A stretch of 64,000 nucleotides of DNA, from NCBI GenBank assembly GCA_030737875.1, contig CM060920.1, positions 480,902,861-480,966,860 on the forward strand, given 5' to 3'. The notes under the pieces are model-generated. The model saw only the letters and a program-made list of their open reading frames with translations, searched no databases and was not told where the DNA came from. The position numbers were made by a program, and so were the translations under genes. Source of the DNA: Allium sativum (taxonomy: Eukaryota; Streptophyta; Magnoliopsida; Asparagales; Amaryllidaceae). Positions 1 to 12,132 of this stretch are shown piece after piece. The stretch's first letter is position 1, and each line of letters begins with the position of its first letter.

Positions 1-449
1 GTCGATGATAGGAACTTTAGTCCAAACCTTCTCCTAAAGTCATCCCAAGTCTCAATTGGTCTAGTAGTGGTGGTGACTACCCACCAATAAGCAGCTTCCC
101 CTTTCAATAGCCATACCGCCAACAGAACTTTCCTACGATCTTCCACATCAAAGATAGAAAAGAGGTCTTCAGTTTCTTTTAACCAGTTTCTTGCCTCCAC
201 AGAAGTCTCCGTTCCGACAAAATTCTTGCAATCCATCGCCTTAAAGTCTTTGCAAATCTTAGCGAAATCTGCTTGCGGATTCTGAGGAGGGGGAGGAGGA
301 ACCTCAGTTACAAGAGGAGGAGAGATGTTAGCGACGGGGGAAGGAGGAGGAATGTTCGCGGGGCCGGCTTCATTCGCCCTTGCCTCCATAAATCTTCGGA
401 ACCAGACGGGTACTTGTACGCCTTCCGGGATGTTAAAGCGATCGGCCAT
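1..449 (-). CDS. Ty3/gypsy gag polyprotein, N-terminal part (runs off the window)
   Basis: Reading the minus strand from the ATG at 449-447, the frame stays open to the window edge (149 codons). It starts MADRFNIPEGVQVPVW and has a proline-rich linker (about residues 45-72). It then shows the plant retrotransposon gag core: CKNFVGTETSVEARNWL, a VEDRRKVLLAVWLLKGEAAYWW block and WDDFRRRF. In this family the gag core forms the capsid of virus-like particles in the cytoplasm. A primer-binding site and a complete LTR lie directly upstream (631-3592), which sets the element's orientation. No stop or frameshift is seen, so the element may be fairly young, but most of gag and all of pol lie outside the window. 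The family assignment is secure; the lineage is not. Confidence 0.85.
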   Translation of the reverse strand, partial: MADRFNIPEGVQVPVWFRRFMEARANEAGPANIPPPSPVANISPPLVTEVPPPPPQNPQADFAKICKDFKAMDCKNFVGTETSVEARNWLKETEDLFSIFDVEDRRKVLLAVWLLKGEAAYWWVVTTTTRPIETWDDFRRRFGLKFLSS

Positions 450-630
450 ACTAAAACGAAGAAAAAGATAGATTCAGAACGAAGAAACGAAGGATAGTGC
501 TATGGCTTTTGGGGAATAGCCATTTTTAAAATAACTAGACTTTTCTTGGAAAATACTTAATTGGTTTTGAAAATAGTTTTTCAAAAGGTAAGTTTTAAAA
601 ACACTTTTGCTCAAATCTTGTAAACCATAT
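450..630 (-). other. Gypsy element leader between PBS and gag ATG
   Basis: About 180 nt of untranslated leader on the minus strand separate the primer-binding site from the gag ATG. No separate gene is seen in it. Confidence 0.6.
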
Positions 631-642
631 GCTCTGATACCA
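631..642 (-). promoter_or_regulatory. Primer-binding site (initiator tRNA-Met type), gypsy element 1
   Basis: On the minus strand this reads TGGTATCAGAGC, the usual plant PBS complementary to the 3' end of initiator tRNA-Met. It sits two bases inside the LTR end at 645 and primes minus-strand DNA synthesis. Confidence 0.9.
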
Positions 643-2511
643 AATGTAACACCCCACCTCCGCCAGGGTGACTCTTGCAAGCACACTAGCTTCGGAGGGG
701 CGTTTAAACAAGGTAAACATGCATGCAGATATCACAAGACAGAACATATAAGTAAAACAGAGTAGTAAAGCAGCGGATAAAACTTGCATTTCCAAAACCA
801 TAGTTAAGTTACAATAAAGTAATTAGTCATTATTTCCCAACAAACAAAGTCTAGATAAAAGCATAAACTGAAAAACTGAAATACATAAAGTACTATCCCC
901 AAAGTGAAGTGATAAACCATAGCTAGCTCAATGTCCAAACCCGTACATGAGAAAATCCAGTAAGCAAGCTAGAAAGATCCAAGCTAAGCTCCAATGTTCC
1001 CACCCTGAGGACCTGAGGAGGGGGAAACGGAAGAAAAGAGGCGAAAGAAAACAGGTCAGTCAAAAAGACTGGTAAGCCCTACTACTATCCGTCTATGAAC
1101 TAGTAAAGTTAACTGGCATGAGAAGCTGAGATGAACATAAGGATAACAACTTACTGGCATGATGATTAACTAACAAGGTAGATAAAGGTGTCATCGCATA
1201 ATCAAGGTTAAGTTTTTCACCACGGGTGTACTAGCATTCTAACATGTCAAGTAAAAACAAGAATTGATCCCTTGGCCCAAGTTTGGCCCAACATCATGAG
1301 ATGACCTAAATCAAGGTCCAACTACTCGGTCTAGTCGATCGGCTCCCTATAAGCCTAACTCGTCAAGTGTCGGTGTCATACGGCTTAATCATGTAATGTA
1401 GTTGGCTGTGCAGGGTCCACCCTAGGGTGTATCTGGCCCTACGGTGTAACCCTCAGACACCATTACAGGATGCACAGTCTAAACCTACCGGTGCCCGTGT
1501 TCAACTCCGGACTTAATGTGCACGACCATGGTCCACCTGAACAACCGGGGCATCATTCAACCGTCTCTTTTGGTCTCTTACAATCAGCCCAGTAATCGTG
1601 CCCCACCCTAGCCTAGTCCTAGGGTCTTATGATACTATCTAGAAGGTTACTGCTGAAAAGGACCACGCAACTAGGGTTTCTTAACGGGTTAAATGTGGTT
1701 AACCCGATCCAAACGTGGATTAAATTGGTTAAGAGTACCCAAGGTTCCTGACTTAACCCCGATTAACCCATCAAGCCCAAATTGGTTAAGTATTAAGTGG
1801 ACCATGACTTAACCCTAATCAGGAGGCATTCATTAACTTAATGTGCTTTAACCTCTCACATTAGACCTTGTTGTGGTTACTAGTTAAGCCGGGCGGGTCC
1901 GGGTAGCTTTACACCACAACCTGGTCTAACCTCGGGTTCGTGCACAACATGACCAACTTCTCACATTGGGTCTTATTGTTTGTAGCCACTAGTTAAGCCA
2001 GGCGGATCCAGGTAGATTTATGCTACAAACTCAACCCAACCTCGAGTTGGCCACACTCATATTTTCTAAGTGTCATGTCCATTATGTTTCCAAAACATAA
2101 TTACAAGTTAACATATCACATCATGTTATAAAAACCATGTTTATGTCATAATGTTACCCAACCCCAACGTAATCCCATCGTTTACATAATCGCAACAACG
2201 CATAAAGGATAAAATAGGGAACTAGGCATAATCATGACAAAAAGGTGTTGAAGCCACAAGTTTAACATGGTGGCATATGAAATGTACATATGTTCATATA
2301 CTTGCATATTGCATTATTAGGCTTCAAAAGCATGCATAAAACCAAACTTAGCATATGAGTGATACATGGTGATAAATGACATGTAGAAGTTGCTAGAAGT
2401 TCGCATTTAGCCTCACATGCAAGTTATCATAAGGGATATGATAACTTCCATGTTGCCAAAATGCAATCTTTCATATAAAGCTTGAAGCTTTAAGCTCACA
2501 AACTCAAGTTT

Positions 2512-2640
2512 AACTTGCATAACATGATAACATGATCAACTCAAACTTGCATAACATGATAACATGATCAACCCAAACTTGCATAGCATGATAACATGAT
2601 CAACCCAAACTTGCATAACATGATAACATGATCAACCCAA
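2512..2640. repeat. 31-32-bp tandem repeat, about 4 copies, inside the gypsy LTR
   Basis: A unit of the form AACTTGCATAACATGATAAC plus ATGATCAACCCA is repeated about four times with one or two changes. Shorter degenerate copies continue to about 2725. By its position relative to the TATA-like box it falls in the transcribed part of the LTR. Confidence 0.85.
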
Positions 2641-3106
2641 ACTTGCATAACATGGCAACATGTGTCATACATAACTTGCATAATGATCAACCAAACTTGC
2701 ATATAAGGATCAACCAAACTTGCATCATTCATTTAACTTTAGAGTTCAAAGAAAGAAAGTAGAAAAGGGCTTACAATGCTATGAAGACACAAATAAATAG
2801 TTATTATAAAGATTGAGACGAAGCCCTTATGCAATCACCAAAAAAACCCAAATATGCAAGCTCCCAATGAAAAACCCTTGAGCCAAATCAATAAAAACCC
2901 TTGCTTTGTAATAGAAATGTTGCAACTTGACTTGAATCCAAACTAAGAACATTCATACAAGCTTGAAAATACTTGTATGCACTCAAAATCTCTCATATAA
3001 ATAAACTTAGGAATTTTAGCATGAGAGTGGAGGCCATGAGAGGAACAATTTTGACATAGTTTAGTTGTAGGAATGAATAATGATGATTTAGGCTAGGCTT
3101 AGGGGT

Positions 3107-3115
3107 CTTTTTATA
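3107..3115 (-). promoter_or_regulatory. Candidate LTR TATA box
   Basis: The minus strand reads TATAAAAAG about 480 bp inside the LTR start and 110-230 bp downstream of a GTCGAC-rich block. The solo LTR copy has TATAAATAG at the matching place (near 22070), downstream of its own GTCGAC block. Confidence 0.55.
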
Positions 3116-3227
3116 GAGTTTTAGGATAGTATTAGCCATAGGATTAACCCTAGATTCAATCAGAGCCATCAAATCCCGTCATAAGCCTCCAAAACAGGTC
3201 AAAACAGCCAAGATAGGTGCACCAGGC

Positions 3228-3340
3228 CGACCTGGCCGACCAGGGAGGTCGACACCCAGGTCGACCCTAGGGTCGACTCCCCAGTCAACCTAGGGGGGAG
3301 GTCGACTCCCCAGTCGACCCCCAGGTCGACCCCCTGGGTC
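3228..3340. repeat. GTCGAC-rich block in U3 of gypsy LTR
   Basis: Six to seven GTCGAC or near-GTCGAC sites within about 110 bp, separated by C/G-rich spacers such as CCCAG and CCTAGG. A similar cluster is at 22144-22200 in the related solo LTR. Confidence 0.75.
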
Positions 3341-3592
3341 TGGCAGGAATTTTCCAGCCACTTCTGAAAATTGAAATTTTTGAATCTGTTTTGAATTTGA
3401 ATTTTTCGTGAAACTTTGCGAGGCCATATCTCGGTCATACGGACTCCGATTTTCGAAAACTCGGACTCTATTTCGCGTATTTTTCCGAGTCGAACGCAAT
3501 GGCATAGCCCGTTTCCCTTGATTCAGATTTTACAGTTTAATTCTGCCTCGATTTATGTTATAACATGTTATTCAAAAATACGGGTTGTTACA

Positions 3593-5551
3593 TATATCCT
3601 TTGGAGTTATCTCCAAATGTGATAGTTCCTCCTTTTAAGTAGACAATATTAGTTAACATCTCTTTATCTCCTGTCATAAGTTTTGAGCAACCACTGTCCA
3701 GAATCCATTTTCCTCTATCCTTGTTAAGTGGGACTTTCAAAAGTAAAACAAATTTTATTGGTACCCACTTCCTCCATTAGGGTCCTAAGGGTTAAATCTT
3801 AGGAAGCTAAATCCAAGAGGGTTCAGAATCCTTTTTGAAATTATAATTAATATTGTTGTGAACAGTATCTAAAAAATTCTTAATATATTTATTTCTAATA
3901 AGAACATTATTGGTTTTTGGAACCCATATGCTAATATTTCCCAAGTAATTTTTCTTAGTAGAAATATCTAATTTACTATTAGAAATTACTGGTTTAATAT
4001 TAAATTTCTTAGAACTAGATTCTTTTTAGATTTAGCTTTTTGATCATATCCTAGTCCCTTTTTACTAGAAACCAGTTGAGAATTTTCTAGTATTTTAGAT
4101 AGATTCTCTCTACCTTTATTAAATTTGTTAACATTTTTATAAATACTTTCTAGTTTAACTTTTAAAATAGAATTTTCTAATTCTATAATTTTAACCTTAG
4201 TATTCAAATCATGATTCTCAAAAGCTATAATATCATTTTTATTCTTTTGAGTCTCGATTTCTTGACTCAACATAGAAATCTGAGAATTTACAATTGAAAG
4301 AGATTCTTGTAATTTTCTAATCTCATCTTCTAAAATCTCTTTTTCATCTTTTAATAAATCTCTTTTAAATTCTGCTCTTTTTCTATCTTCATTAGCTTGT
4401 TTATACTTTCTCTTAAAATTATTTCAAGATTCTAAAACTTCTATATTAATTTCCATTAATTCACCATTAGTAAATTCACAAACCTCAATATATTTTGCCA
4501 TGAAGCATACATTTGCATTTTCATTGTTACTATCGCTGTCTCTATTGGAAGTTGAAGAATCTGAATTATTTCAAGTGACCGAAAATGCTCGTCTTTTTTA
4601 TTTTTCCTTTTTATTGCGATTTTTCTTCAGTTCTGGACAATTCTTTTGATAGTGTCTGGTTTTGTGACAATTAAAGCATTCCACCATGGCTGGATCAGGA
4701 TCTTTTGATGATTTTTTTTTTCATATTCTTGCTTTGGCCTTTTCTATATTTCTGAAATTTTCTGAAATTCTTTGCTACAAAAGCAATATCTTCTTCATCT
4801 GAATTTGAATCTTCTTTCTTAGCATGGAAAGCTAAATTTTTCTTGTCTTGTACATGTTCTTTCTTTGCCTACAAATTTACTTCATAGGACATGAGATTAT
4901 CGATTAACTCTTCGGGTTTCATAGCTGATAGATCATTAGCTTCTTCGATAGCTAACACCTTTCTTTCCCATTCATCTGTCAAAGAGTTTAAATTTTTTGA
5001 AACTATATCAAAATAAGAATATTTTTCTCCTACTCCCAATAGAGAATGATAAATGTTTTGAAAACATGAATACATGTCATTTATAGACTCATTCTCTTTC
5101 ATTTTGAAATTTTGAAACTGGTTTTTAAGCATGGATATCTTGCTTTACTTGACCTTATTTGTTCCCTCATGAGTTACTTTGAGTGTTCTCCAGATTTCAT
5201 TTTTTATTGCACATACAAAGCCGGTTAAACTCATTTCTATCCAAGGCACAATGCAACATATTCATGGCTTTAGCATTGGCGGTAGCCTCTGCTTTTTCAT
5301 TTGCAAACCATTCAGTATATTGAGTAATGGGTTGTGTATACTCTTTTTGTGTAATGTTCCAAGCATCAAAACTATTAGCTTGCATATATATTCTCATTCG
5401 TGTAGCCCAAGAGCTATATTCATGCCATTATAGAAGGGTGGTCTTGTAGTAGAATAGTCTTCAGTATAACCAATATATAATGCTGGTACTAGTGTTGTTA
5501 TCCATATTAACTATGTATCAGATAACGGTTTTACGGTTAAATGATGGCCTT
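3593..5551 (-). pseudogene. Ty1/copia (SIRE/Maximus-like) gag-protease region, decayed and interrupted
   Basis: Read on the minus strand from 5551 downward. A gag start region (5197-5397, with SSWATRMRIYMQANSFDAWN) is followed by a UBN2-type gag segment (4869-5132: INDMYSCFQNIYHSLLGVGE ... MKPEELIDNLMSYEV). Next come a CCHC zinc knuckle at 4637-4678 (CFNCHKTRHYQKNC) and a lysine-rich coiled-coil stretch (3986-4430: NKFNKGRENLSKILENSQ, then KGLGYDQKAKSKK). The last piece is the aspartic protease active-site region (3600-3720: RGKWILDSGCSKLMTG). Several stops and frameshifts break the frame. The protease is cut at 3592 by insertion of gypsy element 1, so pol continues beyond the left window edge or is lost. 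The family is clear; function is gone. Confidence 0.85.
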
Positions 5552-5563
5552 GCTCTGATACCA
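5552..5563 (-). promoter_or_regulatory. Primer-binding site of copia element 1
   Basis: The minus strand reads TGGTATCAGAGC, two bases from the LTR end at 5566. It is the same tRNA-Met type site as in the gypsy elements. Confidence 0.88.
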
Positions 5564-5565
5564 AA

Positions 5566-6577
5566 TGAATAGTCGATGTGTATGACTTAAGCAGGATTTT
5601 TATATGTATATAGCAAAATGGTGTATGATAAACGAACTAGTAAGCTACGATAGTTATGCAGGTAAAACTAAGCTATAGAGATATATCACAAATAAAATAA
5701 AGTGTAGTAAGTAAAGACATCAAGAATTTTATATTGGTTCGGACTTCCCGCCCTACATCCAGTCCCGAAGCTCCTCTTCGGAATTCACTATCACACCCTC
5801 TCTTAACCCGGAGGAATAGATCTCAATACACCCAAGCACCAACAAGAATGTCCATGCCTGAGCACCCACACAGGACTTCACAATTTACAAGTATTTTGAC
5901 TTTTGAATGTGTTCTCTAATCAACATGGACTAGTCACGATGAAATGCACCCTTCCAATAATCTTATCCTCAAGTATTTGAAGTGTTTGTGAAGATTGAAG
6001 GAAGTATATTGCTTGTTGAATCAAGAGATTTGAAATAATATCAAAGATTTAACAAGCAACTTGAATTTAGGAGAGCTTTAGAATGCAATGAGTATAGAAG
6101 TGCAAATCAGAAATTAGAGAGAATATGTGAGAATCGGTGATTTGGAAAACATGTTTGTAGTGCTTATATAATTGTAGAAGAGTAGCATTCTTTCATGAAA
6201 AGTTTCAACAAAGAGTTGTATCCATTTATGTTCATAACTGAAGAGGAATCTCTTCACGAAAGAAGGTGACTTTTTCATAAATATGATTGTTAATTATGAT
6301 CAGTCGACTGGTAGAAATGGCAACAGTCGATTGGTTAAGAATAAACTTTGTGTATATATTTAAATATGCTTCAGCAACTAGCCGTTACTGGACTTCTGAT
6401 CTGTGACCACTCGACTCGTTAATTTCCTACCAGTCGACTGGTTACAGAACCAGTCGACTAGTTACAGAACCAGTCCAGTATCAGCTGGTTTGTTGAGCAT
6501 ATATTTATATATATAAAAACTAAATATTCGTGTATTCATGTTATACTTTGAGGATAGATTTTAACATAATTCTAACA
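5566..6577 (-). repeat. 5' LTR of copia element 1 (1012 bp)
   Basis: The plus strand starts TGAATAG and ends TTCTAACA, so on the element's strand it runs TGTTAGAA to CTATTCA. The PBS follows it directly. A segment containing TTGGTTCGGACTTCC and CCTACATCCAG (about 5730-5765) has a close match in the copia LTR at 59860-59895, placing both in one lineage. Target-site duplications cannot be compared because the other LTR is not in the window. Confidence 0.82.
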
Positions 6578-6837
6578 TGGCTCAATACTTATATATATAT
6601 ATATATAAAAACTTAGCTCCTTGACATGATTTCCATTGCTCTTCTCTTTGTTGTCATTAATCGAAATTCTCATGAATCAACAAGTTGGTGGATAATGGTT
6701 GCTCGAGAAGGTTGCTCGAGCTATGAAAAGTCGTCTGGTTGGATGACAAGAGATGCGAAGGCTGAGAGATTATTGTTGTCGTAGGTTCTAGCGGGCTCAA
6801 AGTAGGGGTACAATAGGAGCACCTCAAAGACTGAAAG
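6578..6837. other. Short segment between copia LTR and solo gypsy LTR, no gene recognised
   Basis: Contains a short TA tract (6590-6606) and sequence that should be continuous with 22467 onward before the solo LTR inserted. No protein family was recognised on either strand, alone or joined with the right flank. Confidence 0.5.
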
Positions 6838-7186
6838 TGTGACACCCCACGTCCGTTAATGTCACTCTTTATCAGAATGCATTAAGTTTCGTGAAGCATT
6901 ATAGGTACACAGAAACAGATACATCATAAGACAGATATAAATTAACAGTGGAATTTAAAACTTTATTAAACAGAAATCATCATGGTCCAAAACCCAGTTA
7001 CATCATAAGTCTGAATATAGAAAACCCATTACATCAACATAAAACTTCTATCGTGTACTAAAATCATCAGAGTACAATAATATATAAAAAAAGCATAGTC
7101 CCCAAAATATAGCCATATCAAAGAAGACAGGAAATCAAAACGGTACATCTAAGTAGCTCCAAATAGGATCAAAGAGAGAATCAAAA

Positions 7187-7191
7187 TCAAG
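7187..7191. repeat. Target-site duplication TCAAG, left copy
   Basis: TCAAG directly precedes the left LTR start (TGTAGTAAC at 7192) and is repeated exactly after the right LTR end at 20061-20065. Confidence 0.9.
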
Positions 7192-7216
7192 TGTAGTAAC
7201 CCGGAATTTGAGCGAC

Positions 7217-7253
7217 TTTGGTTATCGACGTAAGCTCGACGTCGATAACCAAA
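7217..7253 (-). repeat. 15-bp-stem hairpin in U5 of the 3' LTR
   Basis: Arms TTTGGTTATCGACGT (7217-7231) and ACGTCGATAACCAAA (7239-7253) are perfectly complementary around a 7-nt loop. In the 5' LTR the same hairpin (14315-14351) lies about 27 nt from the PBS. Confidence 0.9.
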
Positions 7254-9388
7254 ACATCGAAAAATCCCGGTAACTAATGAAAGAAATTAGAAGGTGAGAA
7301 TAGATAAGATAGAACTTATAGAATAGAAGAAGAGGAAGAACATCATCATCAGAGTAAACACGAATCTCACAGCGGAACGAATAAAATATAACATAACATA
7401 TCTTTGAAATAACATCAGTATATGTATACAATAACACTTATCAGAGTACAACACTTACAACAACAGCGGAAATAATAATAGCTATAGAATCCTGAAGCCT
7501 CCTGCTCCAAGCTCTCCAAGTGTATCTGTAAAATCCCGACTACTTGACTGCCCGTACAAATTTAGGCACCCAAGAGTTTAGGGAAAACAACAAAATAAAC
7601 TCCGGGTCAGTCATGGGACTGGTGTGAATAAACTCAAATCATTTAAACAGGTATATAATATCTCATAAGACCACGCCGTGAATACGGAACGGGTTTTTCC
7701 CTTATGAGAATCCAAATAACTTTTCACAGCAATATCATTCTGATATTATAATAATGTCTAAGTACAAATAAATATCAATCTAGCAGAAACGCTTGCATCT
7801 CACGTTACTACATATATAGTATACAATCAAAATCGCAAGCACGTATTGGATTATTGGATTTCCAACTATGACAAGGTATGGAACCACCTTCCGATCAGTG
7901 TACTCTAGGAACGATACACTGGAGTTCAACAAGAACATCTTGCAACTCAGCCACACATGACCGACCACTCATTTCGCTTGAGTGTATCGAATGTACATCA
8001 CCAACGGTTGGGATCAGCAACCGTTCCCGTATATATATGGGACAGCATTGATAGATTTAAGAAACAAATGAATATTCACTAGATAGGTGATTATACACCC
8101 TACTTCGGTGCGACCGACTTAGCCATGTTGCCTGCCCGATTTCTGTCATTTACCGGTTGATGAGGCTAGAAGCTACGCTTTATCATTACATCAGATTTAC
8201 TTCGAATGCTACATTGTCAAATCCATCGAAATCACTAATTGACGTCTACAACAGTACATTACGTGTTAGCTAAAGAAGTTTCCTTCTCCGCTTCCACTCT
8301 TGGTACGGTTGAAGGAATCAAGGTACGTGACCTTTGTGGAAATACTCTGTCAGACATTCATTCATACAAATCATCATCATTCACTTAGAATGTCACATCG
8401 TCATACCCGCCAAATCACAAATTGACTTATCCAAAGATAACACGGGTATACAGCTAAGAGAAACGAATTCCTCCGCCACCAAACGTGAATACGTTTGAAC
8501 AGATCAACTTACGCGATCCATTGGATATACTCTGTCAGACCTTCGTCCATACAAGTTGTCCTGGGACTGGACAAACCGAAGGCACTATTCTGTAAACAGG
8601 ATAGCCCTTGCATTTTACTCCGTCTTCAATTATCTTTGGCATATATGATTCGCGACGCTTATGCCAATACAGAGTGGTTCTATGGATAATAATCCAACCG
8701 GTCTCTCCATATTAACAACGTTAAAATGGTCAAAACTTCAATAGTCTGTGATTTAACTATCAAAGAAAACAAGTGTGCAAACAACGATATTATTTCCAGA
8801 TGGAAATTATATCAAACAAACATCATTTAACTTTTATCTCTTTAGTTCATTTTACATCTCCTGTTTCCCTATATTCAACATTTTCTAATTTCTATATTTA
8901 GAAAATATATGTTATTAACACTGGAAACATTTCCATTCCTTGTTTTCTGTATTTAGAAAACATTTCTGATTCTTGTTTGGAAAACATTTCCAAAACTCCT
9001 TTACGATCAAACCTTACCATTTCTTAGTTAAGAAGGAAGTCACTCAAGTTGGGGTATAATTACCTCTCAGACCTTAACTGAACAACGTTATAACTTCAAA
9101 ATGGTCAAAGTTTATCTTTTAATCTTTAACAACTTCTTTACACCTTTCTCGGATCCAATTTTACTAATCTACTTCTATATTTAAAACATTGGTTATAACG
9201 ATAACGTTATAATCCCTACTTTCGAATTATCTAACTTTAATTATAACTTCTATTCTTATTAGTGAATAATTAACCTAACACTTATTTATTTAAAAATAAA
9301 TAAATCTCTATTTAAACACTGGAAAGTATAAGTACTTTCCCGAATTCGATATAATCGAATTTGCCGATTAACTCTCTTCGAGAAATCT

Positions 9389-10430
9389 CTATTTGATTAA
9401 CTCTTCTTCGAATAACCTATATTCGATTAACTCCTTCTCGAATAAACGATATTCGATAATCTCTCTTCGAATAACTAATATTCGATAACTCTTCCTTTTC
9501 AAATATCTCATATTTGAAAATCTCACTTCGATGAAACTAACATCGATAACTCCTTTCGATGAAACTAACATCGATAACTCCTTTCGATGAAACTAACATC
9601 GATAACTCCTTTCGATGAAACTAACATCGATTTATTTAACTCGACTAACTTAACTTGACTCGACTAACTCGACTTACTTGGTTCGACCAATTCGATTCGA
9701 TTAACTAGGCTCGACTAACTTGGTCGAACCACCCGATCAACTCAACTTATTTAACTTAACTTATTTCTCAACTCGATCAACTCGATTAACTCCTATCGAA
9801 TAACTAGATTCGATTAACTTAACTTATTTGGATTAACACTTATTTGATTTACTCTAACTGATTAACTCTAACTCGACTAACCCCCTTTCGAATAATATAT
9901 TCGATTAACTAACTTTCGAATACCAGATTCGATTAACTTACTTCGAATACCATATTCGATTAACTAACTTCGAATACCATATTCGATTTCTAACTTCGAA
10001 TACCATATTCGATTTCTAACTTCGAATACCATATTCGATTAACTAACCTTCGAATACCATATTCGATTAACTAACTTCGAATACCATATTCGATTTCTCC
10101 TTTCGAATGTCTATATTCGATTAACTAACTTTCGAATACCATATCCGATTAACTAACTTCGAATACCATATTCGATTTCTCCTTTCGAATGTCTATATTC
10201 GATTAACTACTTTCGAATACCATATCCGATTAACTAACTTCGAATACCATATTCGATTAACTAACTTCGAATACCATATTCGATTTCTCCTTTCGAATAC
10301 CATATTCGATGAACTAACTTCGAATACCATATTCGATTAACTCCTTTCGAATGTCTATATTCGATTAACTAACTTCGAATACCATATTCGATTACTAACT
10401 TCGAATACCATATTCGATTAACTATATTCA
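9389..10430. repeat. Array of short dyads (TCGAATA..TATTCGA type) in the 3' LTR
   Basis: The distal half (9908-10430) has about 19 units of roughly 27 bp, most with arms TCGAATA and TATTCGA around CCA, joined by TTAACTAACT or TTTCTAACT spacers. The proximal part (9389-9640) has related units with a 5-nt gap and altered but still matching arms: TCAAATA/TATTTGA once and TCGATG/CATCGA four times. A second copy is at 16484-17519 in the other LTR. Confidence 0.9.
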
Positions 10431-12124
10431 CTTTATAAAGATTTCCTTTTTAACAACGTTTTATTCATTTGAAAAGATTTATTTTTAAATAACGATTCTA
10501 TACTTTACAAATGATTCCTTTTTATAATGTTCCCTTTCCAATTCTATTTGTAAATGGTTTACAAATATTTCTTTCTCTATTTTATTCTATTTGCAAATGA
10601 TTTACAAATATTTCCTTTACAAATTTATTCTGAAAAATATTCTAACTCCTTAACTTTCCGGGAAAATTCGCCATAACCTCCTTTATATCGGGAGTATCGG
10701 GAAAATCCCCAAACCCGCCACACAGGCCTTTCCATTCAAAAGAAAATGTTTTGAATTTATTTCCTTTTTAAAATACCTCCTATTTATAAATATTCCCATT
10801 TATAAATATTTCTTATTTATAAATATTTCAATTTATAAATATCTATGTTTTCAGTATCACTTTGAAAATCTCCTTATCAACATCCCGTATGTTATGGTAT
10901 TCAATCATATCAAATCACGATGTTCAATATCGTCCAAGCTCATATAATCGTCCACAGATTTTATATCACATCATAAAACAATATATGAAAAACAATAAAA
11001 TAACTGTTGAGGAATCCAGCCGGATTCCTCTAACCTGTTTCCCTGCATCACAGATGTTAGACAACATAGATAACATCACTTTTAGTTCCATATGATACAT
11101 TCTGTTAAACAGAATCAATATAGAAATTTAACTAACTGACTAGCAGTTCAATCAAACAATCAACACACAGTAAATCAGACAATTTCTAACAGTTCTAAAG
11201 ATACAACATGAAATTTTAAACTGTTCAGAGTTGGTGAGATTTACTCACATTTGCAGTTCATCGTTAAAGAACGATAAACCGTTGTTTGATTTAGTCGGAC
11301 AATTTATTTCGCCATAAATTGTAATGAGCTCTGATGGACTTCCCGTCAGTTCCATGACATAGCCATTGTCCATACGATCCCAACGCAACTTACGGTTCGT
11401 GATTCTGATTTCATATGACCGAGATATAAAGGTTACAAGTTTTGACTACACTTGAATTAAATAAAATAAACTAGTTTATTTAATCGGGCCTCACCCCTTT
11501 CATACTTGGCCCATTAACACAAATAGCCCACCACCGTATTTTAAAGCTTCCTCCCCAAATTACCATACCCGATGTCTGCTCCTCAACAACCAAACCATGG
11601 CCGCGTTTTCCCTGGAATCCAACTCCATCACCACTCGCCCATTCCACAAACCGACAACATCAACTTCCCTCACTTCGAACACTTATCACCACCACATCGC
11701 CTACGTTCAACTCGAACAGCACCCGCGAGTTTCGACTGGGCTTCTCACTGTCAATCATCGACAGTAAATATCACCGAACCCTCCACAATTACCACAAACG
11801 AAACCGCATCCCACCACAAACCCAAAACAACTTTCACTACTTAGTTCGATTTCCCCAATCCCAAAATATATCGAAGCCTAGGACACACTGCTCTATTTCG
11901 GTCTGCAGCAATTTGCGTCGCACCTTCTGATTCCAGCACCAAACTGAAGCTCTTGAAACCAAGATCCCAAATATATATGGATCCGGATTTTTAGTGTTTT
12001 ATTTGAATTGCTTTCGATTTATGAAAGGAGGATGTTCTTGTTTTGGAAACACAAGACTGGCGGCCGGTTTTTGAGTGAGGTGATACAGAAAAAAATTTAG
12101 GTCTTAAGGATATTTAGAGGGGGG

Positions 12125-12132
12125 TATTTATA
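12125..12132 (-). promoter_or_regulatory. Candidate TATA box of the LARD LTR (3' copy)
   Basis: The minus strand reads TATAAATA followed by a run of C. It is the best TATA candidate in the first kilobase of the LTR and is repeated at 19220-19227 in the 5' LTR, where it would drive the element's transcript. Confidence 0.5.

Larger units (their letters stand above)
645..3592 (-). repeat. 5' LTR of gypsy element 1 (2948 bp)
   Basis: The LTR begins TGTAACACCCC and ends GGTTGTTACA on the plus strand, so it has TG...CA ends with a short inverted repeat (TGTAAC/GTTACA). The PBS adjoins its left edge, so this is the 5' LTR of a minus-strand element. It lies inside a copia protease region: 3593 onward continues the interrupted copia element. 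It contains a GTCGAC-rich block (3228-3340), a TATA-like box (3107-3115) and a 31-32-bp tandem repeat (2512-2640). The other LTR must lie left of the window. Confidence 0.85.

Noticed and set aside
9389..10430. CRISPR-like array
   Set aside because: Spacers are themselves near-identical repeats, unit length is about 27 bp with no unique spacers, there are no cas genes, and the genome is a plant nuclear one.
11572..11844. 90-codon open frame (MSAPQQPNHGRVFPG...) present in both LARD LTRs (also 18667-18939)
   Set aside because: Identity between the copies only reflects the recent LTR duplication. The older LTR at 53615-58546 does not keep the frame, and the frame runs antisense to the element.
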